The notes under the pieces were generated by a model. It saw only the letters and a program-made list of their open reading frames with translations. It did no database searches and was not told where the DNA came from. The position numbers were made by a program, and so were the translations under genes. This document shows positions 48,601 through 57,530 of a DNA stretch of 64,000 bases, piece by piece (within the stretch, counting starts at the first letter, position 1; the number at the start of each line of letters is the position of its first letter). The DNA comes from Saturnia japonica (taxonomy: Eukaryota > Arthropoda > Insecta > Lepidoptera > Saturniidae), in contig CM065321.1 of NCBI GenBank assembly GCA_033032175.1, positions 4,176,501 to 4,240,500 of the forward strand. Reading direction: 5' to 3'.

Positions 48601-51271
48601 AACAGCTGGAAGCCGGCGGTGGAATCGTTTACAGGTATGTTAGTTCATCCTTTACTCATAAACTATAGAAAGCTTAACTAGCGTAACGCAATTTTTGAAG
48701 ATTTTTGATCCTCCCTACCCCCTACTTAAACGTTACGTAACACCCAATTCAGCATGAGAGCTTTTATAGGCCAAGAACAGCTGACGATACAAATCTCCCT
48801 GTTTCGAGAACATTGCAGTATGAACTCAGTTTAACAACACTGACTACAACCATACAGTCGAGGGATTCCCCGTAAAACAAACAAAAAGGTTTGCCAACTT
48901 GAGATAACAAAACGAAAATGACGTTCCATACAATCGCGGTATTCCCCGCAAAATATAAACGAAAATGGTTGCGATCTTGGAAAATTTTAATTGCCTAGTT
49001 TTTATTGAAACTTTAAATATGTACATGTAACACATGGTAACATTTTACAAGACCCCCCTCCCCTCCAAATTGCGTTACGTAATTCTTGAACGGCCTCTTG
49101 AGTCGGGTCAGGATCCATCCATTCAACCGTAAGACGTCTATTGCTGGACATAGTTCTACCCAAATATCATAAAAATGTCACAATGACCGGGTCATAAGGC
49201 GCCACCTCTACGAGCGAGTATATTGCTATGAGTCCGTCCTGCTATCGTCGGGTGATATCCACGAGACGATTATTCTACCTTCTGCGCATCGTCGCAACTC
49301 GTGACGGATCGCCGCGTGTCCACAACAATTACTTGTACAGTTGCTTTGTTGAAAAGAGCTCAATTCGGCGAAAGGCAAGAGCCAATAGTTCTGTTTTGTG
49401 TCGAGTAATAAAAGTAAAGTAAAAATAAAAGTAGCCTAATGTAAGCCTTATAACATCAGTTATCTGCCAGTGAAATTCCATCAAAATCGGTCCATCTGTT
49501 TCCCGAGATTTCCCGGAACAAACAGACAAAAAATTAAAAAATATATTTTTTTTTGTTATAAGTGCCGAAGTACTTGTGAAGTATAAGCATATAACAAAAA
49601 TCTATTATTTTGACATTACAAACAGATACTTCAAATCTTATTTATTTCTTTAGATATTAAAGCTTTTCTAATAAGTAAACTGTAATAAAAACTTACGCAG
49701 CCACTTCGATGACGTGCCGAAGAACAAATACAGCGTATGCAAGCTGATAGCACCCCGGCCGTGTCTCACCGCTAAGTACATCCAGTGCCTCGCTGCCGAC
49801 ATCCGCGCTCTCTCTCACGGCTGGGTCATCACCAGCTGCATCAACAACTCGCCCTCCGACATCGACTCGTACGCGCTGCCCACCGGTTGGTCCTTACAGA
49901 ACCAGTGCTTCGTTAATTGGGTACTGTATTATTTTACTCTAATTAAATCTCTTCCAGCTTTATTTAATAGGTATGGCTAGTTTTTTTTTAAATAGACGAC
50001 TAATATGGCAAACGTAGCACGACTGATGTTAATCGATTACCGTAACCTATGGATGCTTGTGACTCTAGATATATCACTTACTTCCTAGAATTTCAAATTG
50101 TTTTTGATTGATTAAATTTTAAGTAAAAAAATCTATTTTGAAGTGAAAACTTCTTTAGCCGCGTTAAGCGATTTCTGGTAAGGGAAACTTATGGATTCGC
50201 GTCACTGATGACCTCGACATACTCGTGACGTATTGTGCTTGCGCCAAACTAGCGACTCATAATATAGCGGCCAGTGTACATGTATAAGCATATAAACACT
50301 AATAAATTGTATACTGTATCATATGCGTGTTTGACTTTTTGTATGGGTAAAATCTTGTCATTTCGCGTCACCGAAATGCTGTAAAAGCAGTTTACAAATT
50401 ATGAAATTTTTGATTGAATTAAAAATTAAAAAAAAAGAACAGTGATTCCATTGTTTTAGTTTTCACCTCTGTCAACACTCCTTATGACTGTCTCTTTAAT
50501 TTAAAAAAATGTACATTCCCTTACAACCTCACAGTCATTTTTTAAACTAGTAATAAAACTCAAGTAGAAATTATTTCAGTTAAAACTTACAAAATTTCTA
50601 GTAGATAATATATTTTGGTGAGAAGATAATAATGACATTTCAATAGAGCATTATCAAATACGTAAGTAGGTAGCCCAAGAAATACAGTCAGAGGGCAGCC
50701 CTAGCGCTTGTTTATCTACCGAGCGGCTGCAGGAAATTATATCAACAGCACTGTCGAGACAACATACTGTTTACTTTTGTGACGTAATGTCGTGCTACCT
50801 CGTCCCCGCCAACGTCTCTCACATGAGACGGTCGCTCACGAACTTGTTCGACTATAGTTAGTTATAAAAACTTGTAAAGCGTATGTATGTATTCCTAAAG
50901 CATCATTACTTTTTTTTATATGACTAATTCATTGCCAGGTGTCATCAAGTGGCAAACGGAATGCGACCTTCTTCAAAGACAAGATAATACTCCTGTGCGG
51001 TGATCAGGACACGTTCGTCAAATTCTGGGAACGGGTATGCACATTGGCCGGAGCGATAACCAGGGTTGTTAATGAAGAGGACCTTAACATGTCTGGAGCG
51101 CTGGCATTAGTCACCGAATGGGACTGCCCCCATGAAGTACAGAACAAAGCAAACCAGGATAACGTGCCCCTTGTTTCGACCACCTGGGTCGTCCAATGTC
51201 TCATAGAGACCAAAGTGATTGCACCAACCAGCCATGACAAGTTCTCCTTTATGTACACGGAGCCGGAATGA
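33618..51271 (+). CDS. TP53BP1: 53BP1 (TP53BP1) homologue: tandem Tudor and two BRCT domains, 11 exons
   Basis: Exons: 33618-33672, 37601-37698, 38002-38056, 38968-41119, 42279-42438, 44166-44256, 45914-46075, 47408-47601, 48483-48634, 49701-49920, 50939-51271. Together they give 3672 nt, 1223 residues plus stop, and every junction is GT/AG and in phase. Residues 70-690 are disordered and rich in SQ, SP and TP sites. Residues about 697-805 are the tandem Tudor domain, with VLAKWVNKCYYSGKV and IEFDDGRKK, keeping the Trp, Tyr and Asp of the methyl-lysine cage. A Ser/Lys/Arg linker follows, then BRCT1 from about 965 and BRCT2 at about 1120-1223 (TTWVVQCL). Family knowledge: 53BP1 reads H4K20me2 and H2AK15ub at DNA double-strand breaks and favours end joining over resection. 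Vertebrate 53BP1 is near 1970 residues, so this form is shorter, mainly in the N-terminal part. Domain order makes the call firm; exact ends of small exons are less certain. Confidence 0.93.
34344..34705 (+). repeat. Dispersed repeat K, 53BP1 intron 1
   Basis: CTAGCTGGTTCTCCGACTTC to ACATACACACTTTCACGTTT; same order of blocks as 22838-23110 with an extra internal segment. Confidence 0.6.
35169..35322. mobile_element. Short inverted-repeat element (MITE)
   Basis: TGTCCACTGAAGC at the left and GCTTCAGTGGACA at the right are exact inverted repeats about 150 bp apart. The centre is non-coding. Class unknown. Confidence 0.55.
35520..35720 (+). repeat. Dispersed repeat A, diverged, 53BP1 intron 1
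   Basis: TATTATGTAATTTTGGTGGC and TATGTGACGTAGTTTGGTTA match repeat A with many changes. Confidence 0.5.
35813..36477 (+). mobile_element. Pogo/Tigger-like non-autonomous element in 53BP1 intron 1
   Basis: Inverted ends CAGTGTAAATGCTTTATAAC and its counterpart CAGTGTAAACTCTTTATAAC are flanked by TA on both sides. The plus strand at 36187 reads MASKRKAISVDEKV, the typical start of a pogo/Tigger transposase with its CENP-B-like HTH, and then stops. It is therefore an internally deleted copy that keeps the first codons of the gene. Confidence 0.72.
36845..36910 (+). mobile_element. LINE 3' tail fragment, 53BP1 intron 1
   Basis: CATGCGAAGAGACCTTGCCC then AGTAGTGGACC, the forward form of the tail at 26430-26500. 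Confidence 0.45.
37190..37450. repeat. Imperfect inverted repeat, 53BP1 intron 1
   Basis: TCTTAGTTTTCGAATAATT and AATTATTCGAAAAACTAATG-type arms face each other across an AT-rich centre rich in GAATTATT/AATTCAAA words; possibly an old foldback element 150 bp upstream of exon 2. Confidence 0.4.
37601..37698 (+). CDS. TP53BP1: 53BP1 homologue exon 2
   Basis: This exon follows a long T-run and CAG. It reads FQLSSSDAAGVYENNSVTLF and then an acidic PDSPVYEPEDEV, ending GTG|GTTAGT at phase 0. The acidic content fits the N-terminal region of the family. Confidence 0.8.
38002..38056 (+). CDS. TP53BP1: 53BP1 homologue exon 3
   Basis: Acceptor TTAATTTCAG, peptide VFCGKVDGDKMEILSGCS, donor A|GTAAGT at phase 1. 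The phase fits exon 4, which completes an Asn codon. Confidence 0.8.
38205..38537 (+). pseudogene. Non-LTR retrotransposon reverse transcriptase fragment in 53BP1 intron 3
   Basis: Reads VPQESILGSFLFLVYINDL, then MVLFADATSHI, then a segment containing LNNYLNKISEWFALNN and ANKTEFMKF. These are RT motifs of Jockey/RTE-type LINEs, but the catalytic FADD has become FADA, and the fragment is truncated at both ends. Confidence 0.8.
38968..41119 (+). CDS. TP53BP1: 53BP1 homologue exon 4: disordered region and first Tudor fold
   Basis: This 2152-nt exon starts after TATTTTCAG and ends GG|GTGAGT at phase 2. It encodes residues 70-786. Visible items are a KRKLTDDTMDNITKRQK basic stretch, many SQ/SP/TP sites (ESQDL, DDSQGF, MSPSPEE), a VSVAIQTS segment that could be a dynein light chain (LC8) type QT motif, a TRVRGRRQMAGKTKR arginine-rich stretch like the RG-rich motif of vertebrate 53BP1, and most of the Tudor domain. 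It is open throughout, although much of the non-coding DNA around it is stop-rich. Confidence 0.93.
41215..42216 (+). mobile_element. Helitron-like non-autonomous element, 53BP1 intron 4
   Basis: Starts with the family lead-in TATGTCTGTACATC and ends in a GC-rich stem (GCGTGCGGAGCCACGGGCAC) followed by AACTAGT. Helitrons end in CTRR after a short hairpin and lack target duplications, which fits. It contains a copy of the 650-bp repeat (41505-41960). Confidence 0.5.
42279..42438 (+). CDS. TP53BP1: 53BP1 homologue exon 5: end of Tudor domain
   Basis: Acceptor TTTATTACAG; it completes a Gly codon and reads DTMVLVTGNELYLTEDQARL, the last strand and C-terminal helix of the Tudor module. Next come PRRRHNRELDLDNIIQ and CAG|GTAAAT at phase 0. 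The LDNII stretch matches the LDNLV stretch found just after the Tudor domain in vertebrate 53BP1. Confidence 0.88.
43091..43350 (+). mobile_element. tRNA-headed SINE, family 1, 53BP1 intron 5
   Basis: A box ATAGCCTAGTGGTCGTAAG and B box CGTTCGATTCCCAG, then the same body as 3655-3926 (CTCAGTAGCAGCTCGGAGT, GTGTACATTAGTACATC). Not a tRNA gene: no acceptor stem or CCA-proximal pairing. Confidence 0.78.
43761..43949 (+). CDS. Possible alternative terminal exon in 53BP1 intron 5, or mobile-element fragment
   Basis: A CACTTTAG acceptor is followed by 62 open codons, in the phase (0) that would continue exon 5, ending GHKKDK and TAA. If used, it would give a 53BP1 form truncated after the Tudor domain. 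Against this, the segment DFFKKGIN is identical to eight residues near the end of the mariner transposase at 17.5 kb, so a degraded transposon is a competing explanation. I cannot choose from sequence alone. Confidence 0.25.
   Translation, partial: NLLDEIKENCIITSVQREYCFFEVKTFTCETDATLPNEIRLINSISDFFKKGINIFGHKKDK
44166..44256 (+). CDS. TP53BP1: 53BP1 homologue exon 6: basic linker
   Basis: Acceptor CTATTGACAG, peptide GPRSARSRDKGNASSKKR followed by VTSPKSPKASTS, donor G|GTATGT at phase 1. It is Ser, Lys and Arg rich and lies where the vertebrate protein has a nuclear-localisation and nucleosome-binding linker. Confidence 0.82.
44524..45247 (+). mobile_element. Internally deleted mariner in 53BP1 intron 6
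   Basis: The ends TTAGGTCCTTACATATGAAA and TTTCATATGTAAGGGCCTAA form inverted repeats flanked by TA. The plus strand has transposase fragments: SARRINDVYGKATVKENAV and FRSGNLTYETN join directly to RKRSSQWLNPGEPAKSCPK, skipping about 90 residues. VLVSVWWTSAGVIHYSF follows, and then the frame is lost before the second catalytic Asp. It is the same lineage as the copy at 17.4 kb, in the opposite orientation. Confidence 0.8.
45437..45652 (+). mobile_element. Short Helitron-like element, 53BP1 intron 6
   Basis: Starts TATATAAAAATCTCGTGTCA and ends GTGCGGAGCCGCGGGCATAT then CACTAGTA. The start and end forms are those of short Helitrons of Lepidoptera. No coding sequence. Confidence 0.55.
45914..46075 (+). 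CDS. TP53BP1: 53BP1 homologue exon 7: linker with UDR-like stretch
   Basis: Acceptor GGTGTAG, read at phase 1 as VKTKSTPAGRKRVASESSEM, then an acidic segment EEVAGVEPEVQRTPRK, donor G|GTATTT. GRKRVASESSE resembles the start of the ubiquitylation-dependent recruitment (UDR) motif of vertebrate 53BP1 in position and pattern. Confidence 0.8.
46085..46430 (-). repeat. Dispersed repeat B, 53BP1 intron 7
   Basis: From GATGTGCCCACGGCTGCGTT to CCCGGAACAAACAGACAC, only ten bases from the exon 7 donor. A second partial piece follows at about 46500. Confidence 0.65.
47408..47601 (+). CDS. TP53BP1: 53BP1 homologue exon 8: start of BRCT1
   Basis: Acceptor TTGTATACAG. After a Lys-rich lead it reads GKLFAGMHFLLTCTETPK, the first beta strand of BRCT1 in this family, then IEK|GTAATT at phase 0. 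Confidence 0.88.
48483..48634 (+). CDS. TP53BP1: 53BP1 homologue exon 9: BRCT1 insert and helix
   Basis: Acceptor GTACATTTTAG. It starts with an acidic, Ser-rich loop (SSEEDGES) and continues FNKERLKEQLEAGGGIVY, the helix and strand of BRCT1, ending AG|GTATGT at phase 2. Confidence 0.88.
48680..49104. mobile_element. Non-autonomous DNA element, truncated copy, 53BP1 intron 9
   Basis: Ends CGTAACGCAATTTTTGAAG and CAAATTGCGTTACGTAATTC face each other, and the interior (GGGATTCCCCG stretches, ACACTGACTAC) is the inverted equivalent of the copy at 57858-58316. The outer part of the left end is missing. Confidence 0.6.
49115..49165 (-). mobile_element. LINE 3' tail fragment, 53BP1 intron 9
   Basis: AAGACGTCTATTGCTGGACA then TAGTTCTACCC, a diverged copy of the tail at 26450. 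Confidence 0.35.
49425..49545 (-). repeat. Dispersed repeat B, partial, 53BP1 intron 9
   Basis: AAAGTAGCCTAATGTAAGCC to CCCGGAACAAACAGACA. Confidence 0.55.
49701..49920 (+). CDS. TP53BP1: 53BP1 homologue exon 10: rest of BRCT1 and BRCT linker
   Basis: Acceptor ACTTACGCAG. Reads KYSVCKLIAPRPCLTAKYIQ, ALSHGWVITSCIN (the conserved BRCT Trp) and YALPTGWSLQNQ, ending TGG|GTACTG at phase 0. It is markedly GC-richer than the flanking introns. Confidence 0.9.
50939..51271 (+). CDS. TP53BP1: 53BP1 homologue exon 11: BRCT2 and stop
   Basis: Acceptor TTCATTGCCAG, phase 0. Contains KDKIILLCGDQDTFVKFWER, ALVTEWDCP and the BRCT2 signature STTWVVQCLIE, ending MYTEPE and TGA. The fold order matches the C-terminal BRCT of 53BP1. 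Confidence 0.92.
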   Translation: MSSSGKRNATFFKDKIILLCGDQDTFVKFWERVCTLAGAITRVVNEEDLNMSGALALVTEWDCPHEVQNKANQDNVPLVSTTWVVQCLIETKVIAPTSHDKFSFMYTEPE

Positions 51272-52500
51272 TCTTGGGACTTTAGGAAATACCTCATTAT
51301 ACGTGAAAATTGACACTTGAGTGTATTTTTGTGTGGTGAAAGTGACAATGTTTAGTGATTAGTGATGGATGGACAGCCTTATGTATACTAACTACTTGGA
51401 TCAGAATTTTATGTTATGCCATAGAATCAAAAATCGTGGTGCTTTCTTTTTTTAATAATTATGATTAATAATATACAAATTACAAATACATATTGGTTGA
51501 TATACTACATGATCTACTAAAAATACTTTAATTAAAATTTATACTTTGAATAGATTGATGATACTTTATTGCACTTTTTGGTTCCGACAAGCTTACCAAC
51601 AGTAATGCAGGAAAAATAGGTAATACAATAAAAATACTTGCAAAAAAAATGAGCTAACAAAAATATACAATATCTATAGTAATAATTATATATAAATAGA
51701 GGAGGTACTAAATAAATTTTAAAAGGCTTTATTTACGTGAGTAAATTTTCCAAAACCATTTATTTTGGTTTTGGTTGAAGAAAATCAATCCCGGCTATGT
51801 CGGGGAGTTGCGTTGCTGTAAACTCCTACCAAAGATAGAGGAGTTTCTTACTTTAGTACTGAGTTTATTTATCAAGTATGGTACTGTAATAAATTATATG
51901 TTTGATTGAAATCTAAAGTATGTATTCCCAATATCAAAATAATTCGTTATAATATTCGAATTTCGAACCGATATAAAATAAAAATTAAAAATAAACTTTA
52001 TAAATGATTACAAATGGTTAAAATCAAAATCATAAAAATCAAAGGACAGCAAGCAAACAATGATTAATGTTTTTTGGGTTATTTTACATCTATTATTTAT
52101 ATTTTTGAATATTGGAAATAAAAAGTCACAGTTAATTGCAATCACATACAAACATATTAAAAAGCATTTACACTTTTTTCTTATATGTATTAATAATCTG
52201 AATAATAATACAACATAAATTATAATTCGAGTAGTATAATAAATAATTTGTTGTAAAAACAACAAAAAAAAAAACTGTTTTCTTGTATCAAAGAATTAGT
52301 GGATATTGAATTGAATAAACAATGTCAATGACTTATGGAATCCAAATGTTTATTTGGAATCTTAATATTATTTTGTCGTAGATGTATTGGTTAAATTAAG
52401 ATTTAACTATATGATAAATTACTAAGTGAAACTTGTTTTTAAAATTTAGTTGATTCACTGATTTATGGACTTAGCGATTTATAGATTCCTGTCAAATGCG
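51272..52500 (+). other. 3' flank of the 53BP1 homologue
   Basis: AT-rich and without a convincing ORF. A plausible polyadenylation signal AATAAA is at 51627-51632, within a T/A-rich tract; others follow. Nothing else recognised. Confidence 0.4.
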
Positions 52501-52539
52501 ATTTCTCTCCAATATAGCGTTCATTACATCGATTATCTA

Positions 52540-52605
52540 TTGATTTATCGATAGTCATTTGCACTATCGACAATCGATAGTTTGAGATCAACTATCGATA
52601 GTTTA
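52540..52605 (+). promoter_or_regulatory. Cluster of TATCGATA (DRE-type) motifs
   Basis: TATCGATA at 52546-52553 and 52593-52600, with CTATCGAC and AATCGATAG between them. In insects the DREF-binding element TATCGATA marks TATA-less promoters of housekeeping genes. It lies 80-130 nt upstream of the ATG at 52679 and 175 nt before a candidate exon. The motif density within 60 nt is notable. Confidence 0.5.
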
Positions 52606-52774
52606 GATTTGCAATATTTTAAAAGAAAGCTACACAACATCGGGCTGCCTTTTGTAATTGCAATATAGATTTGAGCGAATGACTTTTTTTGGCTCATCAA
52701 TAAAGAAAATAGGCAAAACGTCTTCCAGCCTGAACAACTTTTTTTTTTTTAGAGCAATGGTATTTTTTTCCAGA

Positions 52775-52926
52775 CACCAGAGGCCCTAACCATGTCGCTT
52801 TTCTACAATCGTTAAAGCTAACAGAAAACGAAAAAATGTATGAAATTGGTATATCAGATAACATGATTAAACTTTATGATACAGCAATTCCATACAGTTT
52901 TAACTCGACCAACATTTTTGCTAAGG
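52775..52926 (+). CDS. Candidate exon of an unidentified gene downstream of 53BP1
   Basis: A long T-tract and TTTTTCCAG acceptor precede an open stretch containing GPNHVAFLQSLKLTENEKMY, EIGISDNMIKLYD and YSFNSTNIFAK, ended by an AAG|GTATGT donor at phase 0. Upstream, an ATG at 52679 gives MTFFGSSIKKIGKTSSSLNN, but it joins the exon frame only if the 12-T run were one base shorter or if an unseen intron is removed. DRE motifs lie just before. The family is not recognised; later exons may be on the plus strand (57531-57586 is a candidate). Confidence 0.4.
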
Positions 52927-54480
52927 TATGTTATAGGTAATGAAGGAATGATTATAAAATTTTATTTATTGAATAAAATTAAGTTGTTGAACTGTACCTT
53001 ATGAATAAAAACCATTTTTTTTCTTCATAAATACAATTTTATTACAATTCCTTCATTGTGCTTGGTATTTTAATAATACATAATTTATATCCCAAATTTT
53101 TTTTTGGTGTCCCAAAACACCCCTTTTTATCGTTTTATGATATTACGATATTCATTATTGCATTTATTTATTGTGAAAGTGTAATTATATATTTATTACT
53201 TATTAACTGTTAACCGAGAATTTCAAGGCAGACTTAGTAATTTTAAATATATATTATCGTTCTCTAGGAAGTTTGTTGTGGTCTGATTAGGGTATTTTAG
53301 CCTAATTTGGGTATTTTCAGCAGATTAAGGGATTTAACATCGACCAATCCGCACGTCTAGCTTAGTTCCTCCCTTTTTAAATAGTAAAGTTTCCCATTGC
53401 TAGATAAAATGATAAACCTGTTATTGTATACTTATTATTAATATATAATAATTATATTCTACAGATAATATAATATTTTATAAATTATCGCAGAGATAAA
53501 TCATTCATATTACTGTAATATTACATTTAACAAAACATCATTGTAAATAATATTATTTAAAAAAATAGAAATAACTTTCAATCGAAGTAAAATTATTAAA
53601 GGTATTCATAATAAACGATTATATAGATATTTCTTAGATATAGTCAATCCAGGCGCGTATCTAAGGGGGCTCATAACGGGTGTTGACCCCCGCTTAACAA
53701 ACTAAATATAATTTTCAATTATCGTAGGAAATTCTATGTATGTTTTATTAAGCGTTTGATGGTGAATCTTCGAGAAACTTAAGCTGTTAAGAAGAAATGT
53801 ATGTATGTATTTATAAGTTTACGTTAGCCGGTATTATATAATGTAAAGAAATATAGTGGATAAGTGTATTAAAATCACTGTAGACTATATTATAATTATA
53901 ATAAATAATTAAGTATATGGGATGAAAATGTACAAATTGCACGTATGAATGCATTCTTTGTAGTTGTACGTTTGTTTTCAATTATTTTGTTGTGATTGAG
54001 AAATTTGTGATGTTTTTTTATGATTTGATGTCGAAATGTACTCAATCTCAAATACAGGCTATTGGTTCTTTTTAGACCAGTCATAATAGATTGCTACTCC
54101 CGAGGTCTGAGTTGTAACGGCCAGTGTTGCCAGCCATACGCTTCAGATCGAAAATGTTGTTTTGCATCAGAAATACCACTATTATAACTACCACCGCACT
54201 ACCGCAGTCGAACCTTGTACATTTTCTATCATGGGCGTAGTGAAGACCCACCCTAGAAAAATCAACAGTATGGAAGGAATATACGGTCTTTATTCTTTTC
54301 ATCCAAGGTGGTCGTAGGGAATCTCCAAATCTCCAGAAGACTTCTGGCGATTTGGAGGCCCTTCAGGATTAGAGGCCAGAGTCGGCGAGCCTTGTCTGCT
54401 CCTACCCTCTTTTTTAGTCCGCCACTGTTTGGGCTTATACGTAATAAACGCATACGCAATGCCGCAACATAAATTAAAAA
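52927..54480. other. AT-rich sequence, no gene seen; repeat-like 3' part
   Basis: No convincing exon up to 54100. The part 54110-54450 (GTGTTGCCAGCCATACG, CGATTTGGAGGCCCTTCAGG) looks like a known type of LINE-derived repeat, but no second copy is in the window. Confidence 0.3.
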
Positions 54481-54496
54481 AAAAACAAAGATAACG

Positions 54497-54613
54497 ATTA
54501 TGAAATGTAAAGGCATACCAGAATCTGATGGCAAATGGGAAAAAATTGTAGTAAGCAGCTTCGGGGTAATTGAACTAAAAGGTCTTGATACTTTTACTAT
54601 TCTACGAATATGA
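54497..54613 (+). CDS. Unidentified 38-codon ORF, possible terminal exon
   Basis: ATG to TGA reading MKCKGIPESDGKWEKIVVSS then GVIELKGLDTFTILRI. Protein-like composition and plus strand, but without a clear acceptor. It could be the end of the candidate gene at 52.8 kb, or chance. Confidence 0.18.
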   Translation: MMKCKGIPESDGKWEKIVVSSFGVIELKGLDTFTILRI

Positions 54614-54800
54614 GTATACAAGTAAATTAATATTGCTAAGTAGTTTCTTTAAACATTAAAATTTCTAATATTATATCATCAACCTTTAGCCGGCATTACA
54701 TGATTATAGTAAATGAAAACCATCAAATTAAGTAAGTATATGCTTTAATTAAGTTTATTTCACTTCGAAGTAAAAAAAGTTCGAAAAACTCCACTTGCAT

Positions 54801-55640
54801 TTAAAGAGGTATTTTTTTTTGAAATCGCTCTTCTAGCATTTCAACTACTCTTATCTTTCTTGTTTGTGCGGTTTGTTTCAATTTTGCAGAATTATAACTA
54901 GCATTATCTGTAATAATTAGTGAAGGTGTTGTCAGATTTGGAATTAGCTTCTCTGTCACCCATTTTGTGAAGTTGTCCTTATTCATTTCATGGTGATAGT
55001 TAACAGATACACTTTTTGATTTGTATACCAGGCAACAATTTGGTACGAAACTGTTTTCTCCACCGGCACTTACAATGATCCATCTCACTCCAGATGAAAT
55101 ACTTTTGGATGGACCCGTAATATTTACAGCAATATTTAATTTAATTGCCAGCATTTATTCTCAGTACATGAACCATGAATATAAGTCTTTAATTTTTATG
55201 CTCTTCAATTCCCATCCGTAAAATGTAGAATCATTTTACTTTATTCCTAAATCGAAACTGTAGAAGTTGATTTTCTTCTTCCCCCTCTCTTCTTACCAGA
55301 CTGGAAAATGCACCATCATTTGATGTACCTTCAACTATGATTCGCCGTATAGTGGTACTGGAGACGTTTTTTAATCAAGTTACAATATAAGAATGTGATA
55401 AAATTGAATAAAAAATAGAAAAGTATCAAAACAACTCAGACCAACTTACCGTTCAACTCTATGATGCGATTTAAAATCAAAAATCGACTTTAATTTTTCT
55501 TTCTTCTTTGCGCATTTTACTATATACATTGTAAACAATACTTCTAGCCTGAGATCGAAGTGCTTTTTTTACATTTTCACGAAAAAATTTACTAGAAGGA
55601 ACCAAAAGATCTTTGCAGCGGTTGACACAACTTGTAATTT
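54801..55640 (-). pseudogene. DDE-superfamily transposase relic
   Basis: On the minus strand an N-terminal part reads FFRENVKKALRSQARSIVY; a helix-turn-helix piece reads VSSTTIRRIIVEGTSNDGAF after frameshifts; and the C-terminal ORF (55154-54801) contains NYHHEMNKDNFTKWVTEKL and IITDNASYNS with a catalytic Asp. This pattern is common in Tc1/IS630-like transposases of insects. No terminal repeats were found. Confidence 0.6.
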
Positions 55641-57221
55641 GATTTGACTGGTGTTAATTGATAGTCATAGGAAATTCGCAATTCTTTTTTCGTGCAATCA
55701 GATTCTAGTAGGCCTATAATAATGTTACTAAGCTGACCTGGAAAATTCAGGCTTATATTACTTTCTCGCTAACTATAGTCCTAGAATAAATACAGACCGT
55801 GTGTGTGATTATGAAATAATATTAATATCAAGTCTCCATATTGCATTCCATACTCGTAAACTTCAATACAGTAAATAAATAAAAAATGGCGACCTTATAA
55901 TAATATCCTCACACATAATAAATATTTTTCGTGATCGGACTGTTATCTTCAATATGTAAGTAAGCTAGTTTCTTTAAATGTATATTTCCTCACACAATAT
56001 GAATAATATTTTAACATATAAAATAAAATATAACTGCTCTTGTACTCGTAAGCAAATACAGAAAAAACAAATCAGAATTTTTTTTTCACAGCTTTATCTT
56101 TACGAATAATATAGGTCGCTTTTAACTTGACTGGAATATTCTGTGGTAAATTAAAAAGAAACATATTTTATGTACTTATAAGATCATCGTTCATCAATTT
56201 ACATTTGAGTCATGATGCGAAATTTTTTTTTTTTATTATTATTAAATAGCTCTTCATTACAATTATGGCTAAATGAGTTACGATATTATTCATATTGGAT
56301 ATCTATTATCTATACATACGTTGATGTCTGTGACGGTGATTCAAATAATAATGTATCCATATGAAAGAGGCTTACGCGTTTAATAAAATGGATCATTATA
56401 GTTCACCTTTTTACAGATTATTTAATAGAGCTTTGTCGTGAAATTAGGCAATTAAGTTAAAAAAAAAAAACAATTTATGTTGTTGCGTTCTTGTGGTAAC
56501 TAAGTATTTTATGTATAGTTTTTATAATTGAAATATCGAGTCGATACATTGATCACTTATCGACCCTATAGAGATGGTCTCATTTATAATTATGTAGTTA
56601 AGATAAGAAATTAAAATAATTTTGATCAAAATTTGTTCTTTGTTTTATCATTTTTAAATATCTGTAGTTGGGTATTGTTTGGTGATTATCATATGTATTT
56701 AAAATGTTTAGTATAATAATTTTGAAGTGAAACTTCTTAGGCGGCAATTCGGTAATTGGACGAGAATTGAGAGTTAAATAAGGACGTGTCACCATTAGGC
56801 ACATTTTGTTACATGAGAGAGAAGAAAGACATAACGTAGAAAGAAAAAGAAAAGAAAGAGAGCTATACTTTTTTTTTTGTGATGTTTCATTTACTCGCAC
56901 GTGTGCGGTGTGTACACGCAATTATTTGTGTTTATATTATTTTAAATTTATGACTTTTGGGAACAGTATTTTTATAAATCATTTTTTACGTAATTGTTAC
57001 AATTAGATTCTGTTTTATACGAGTTGATATTTTATTGTTATGTTGATCGGCAGTGGGACAGACTGATTTTTTAAATTCTTTCTTTTAATTATTACATCTT
57101 CAGGGAGCAATTTTGAAAAAATACGAGTGCGAACTTTAGCGCGAGTGCACGCATTGTAACAAAAAGTATACACTATGAAGTGGCTTGCTGATCCTCTTGT
57201 TTTATTGAGGTGAAGGTTGCT

Positions 57222-57352
57222 ACACTCGATGTTACCAAGCTCCACACGTTGGCGCCAACGCTGGAGTCAAGCCAGCTTCATGTGCTTAAAAATGTACGGT
57301 TATCCAACGTGTGGAGTCTTTGTTATGCTTTATTATAACATCGAGTATGACC
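57222..57352. repeat. Imperfect inverted repeat able to form a long hairpin
   Basis: ACTCGATGTTA, CTCCACACGTTGG, CCAACGTGTGGAG and TAACATCGAGT occur in this order, so two nested pairs of arms face each other. A small foldback element or a palindrome of regulatory use are both possible; no TA or TTAA site duplication is clear. Confidence 0.6.
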
Positions 57353-57530
57353 ATTCAAATAAGTAATATAACTTCCAACATGCGTACATAGGTATACGCA
57401 TCCGCTTCTTATTTTTAGAACTATTATCAGGAACCAGTGTATACAACAGTGTATGTACAACTATTTTAGATTATAATAATAAATGATCTTATGTAAATAA
57501 CGTTTAGTAGAATTATTATTATAGTTACAG

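Noticed and set aside
52679..52738. ATG followed by MTFFGSSIKKIGKTSSSLNN as exon 1 of the candidate gene
   Set aside because: Kept only as a note: no donor follows, and it joins the downstream exon frame only with a one-base change in the T-run.
54262..54621. 119-codon minus-strand ORF with a hydrophobic stretch
   Set aside because: Overlaps repeat-like sequence, shows no family signature, and the opposite strand has an equally protein-like frame.
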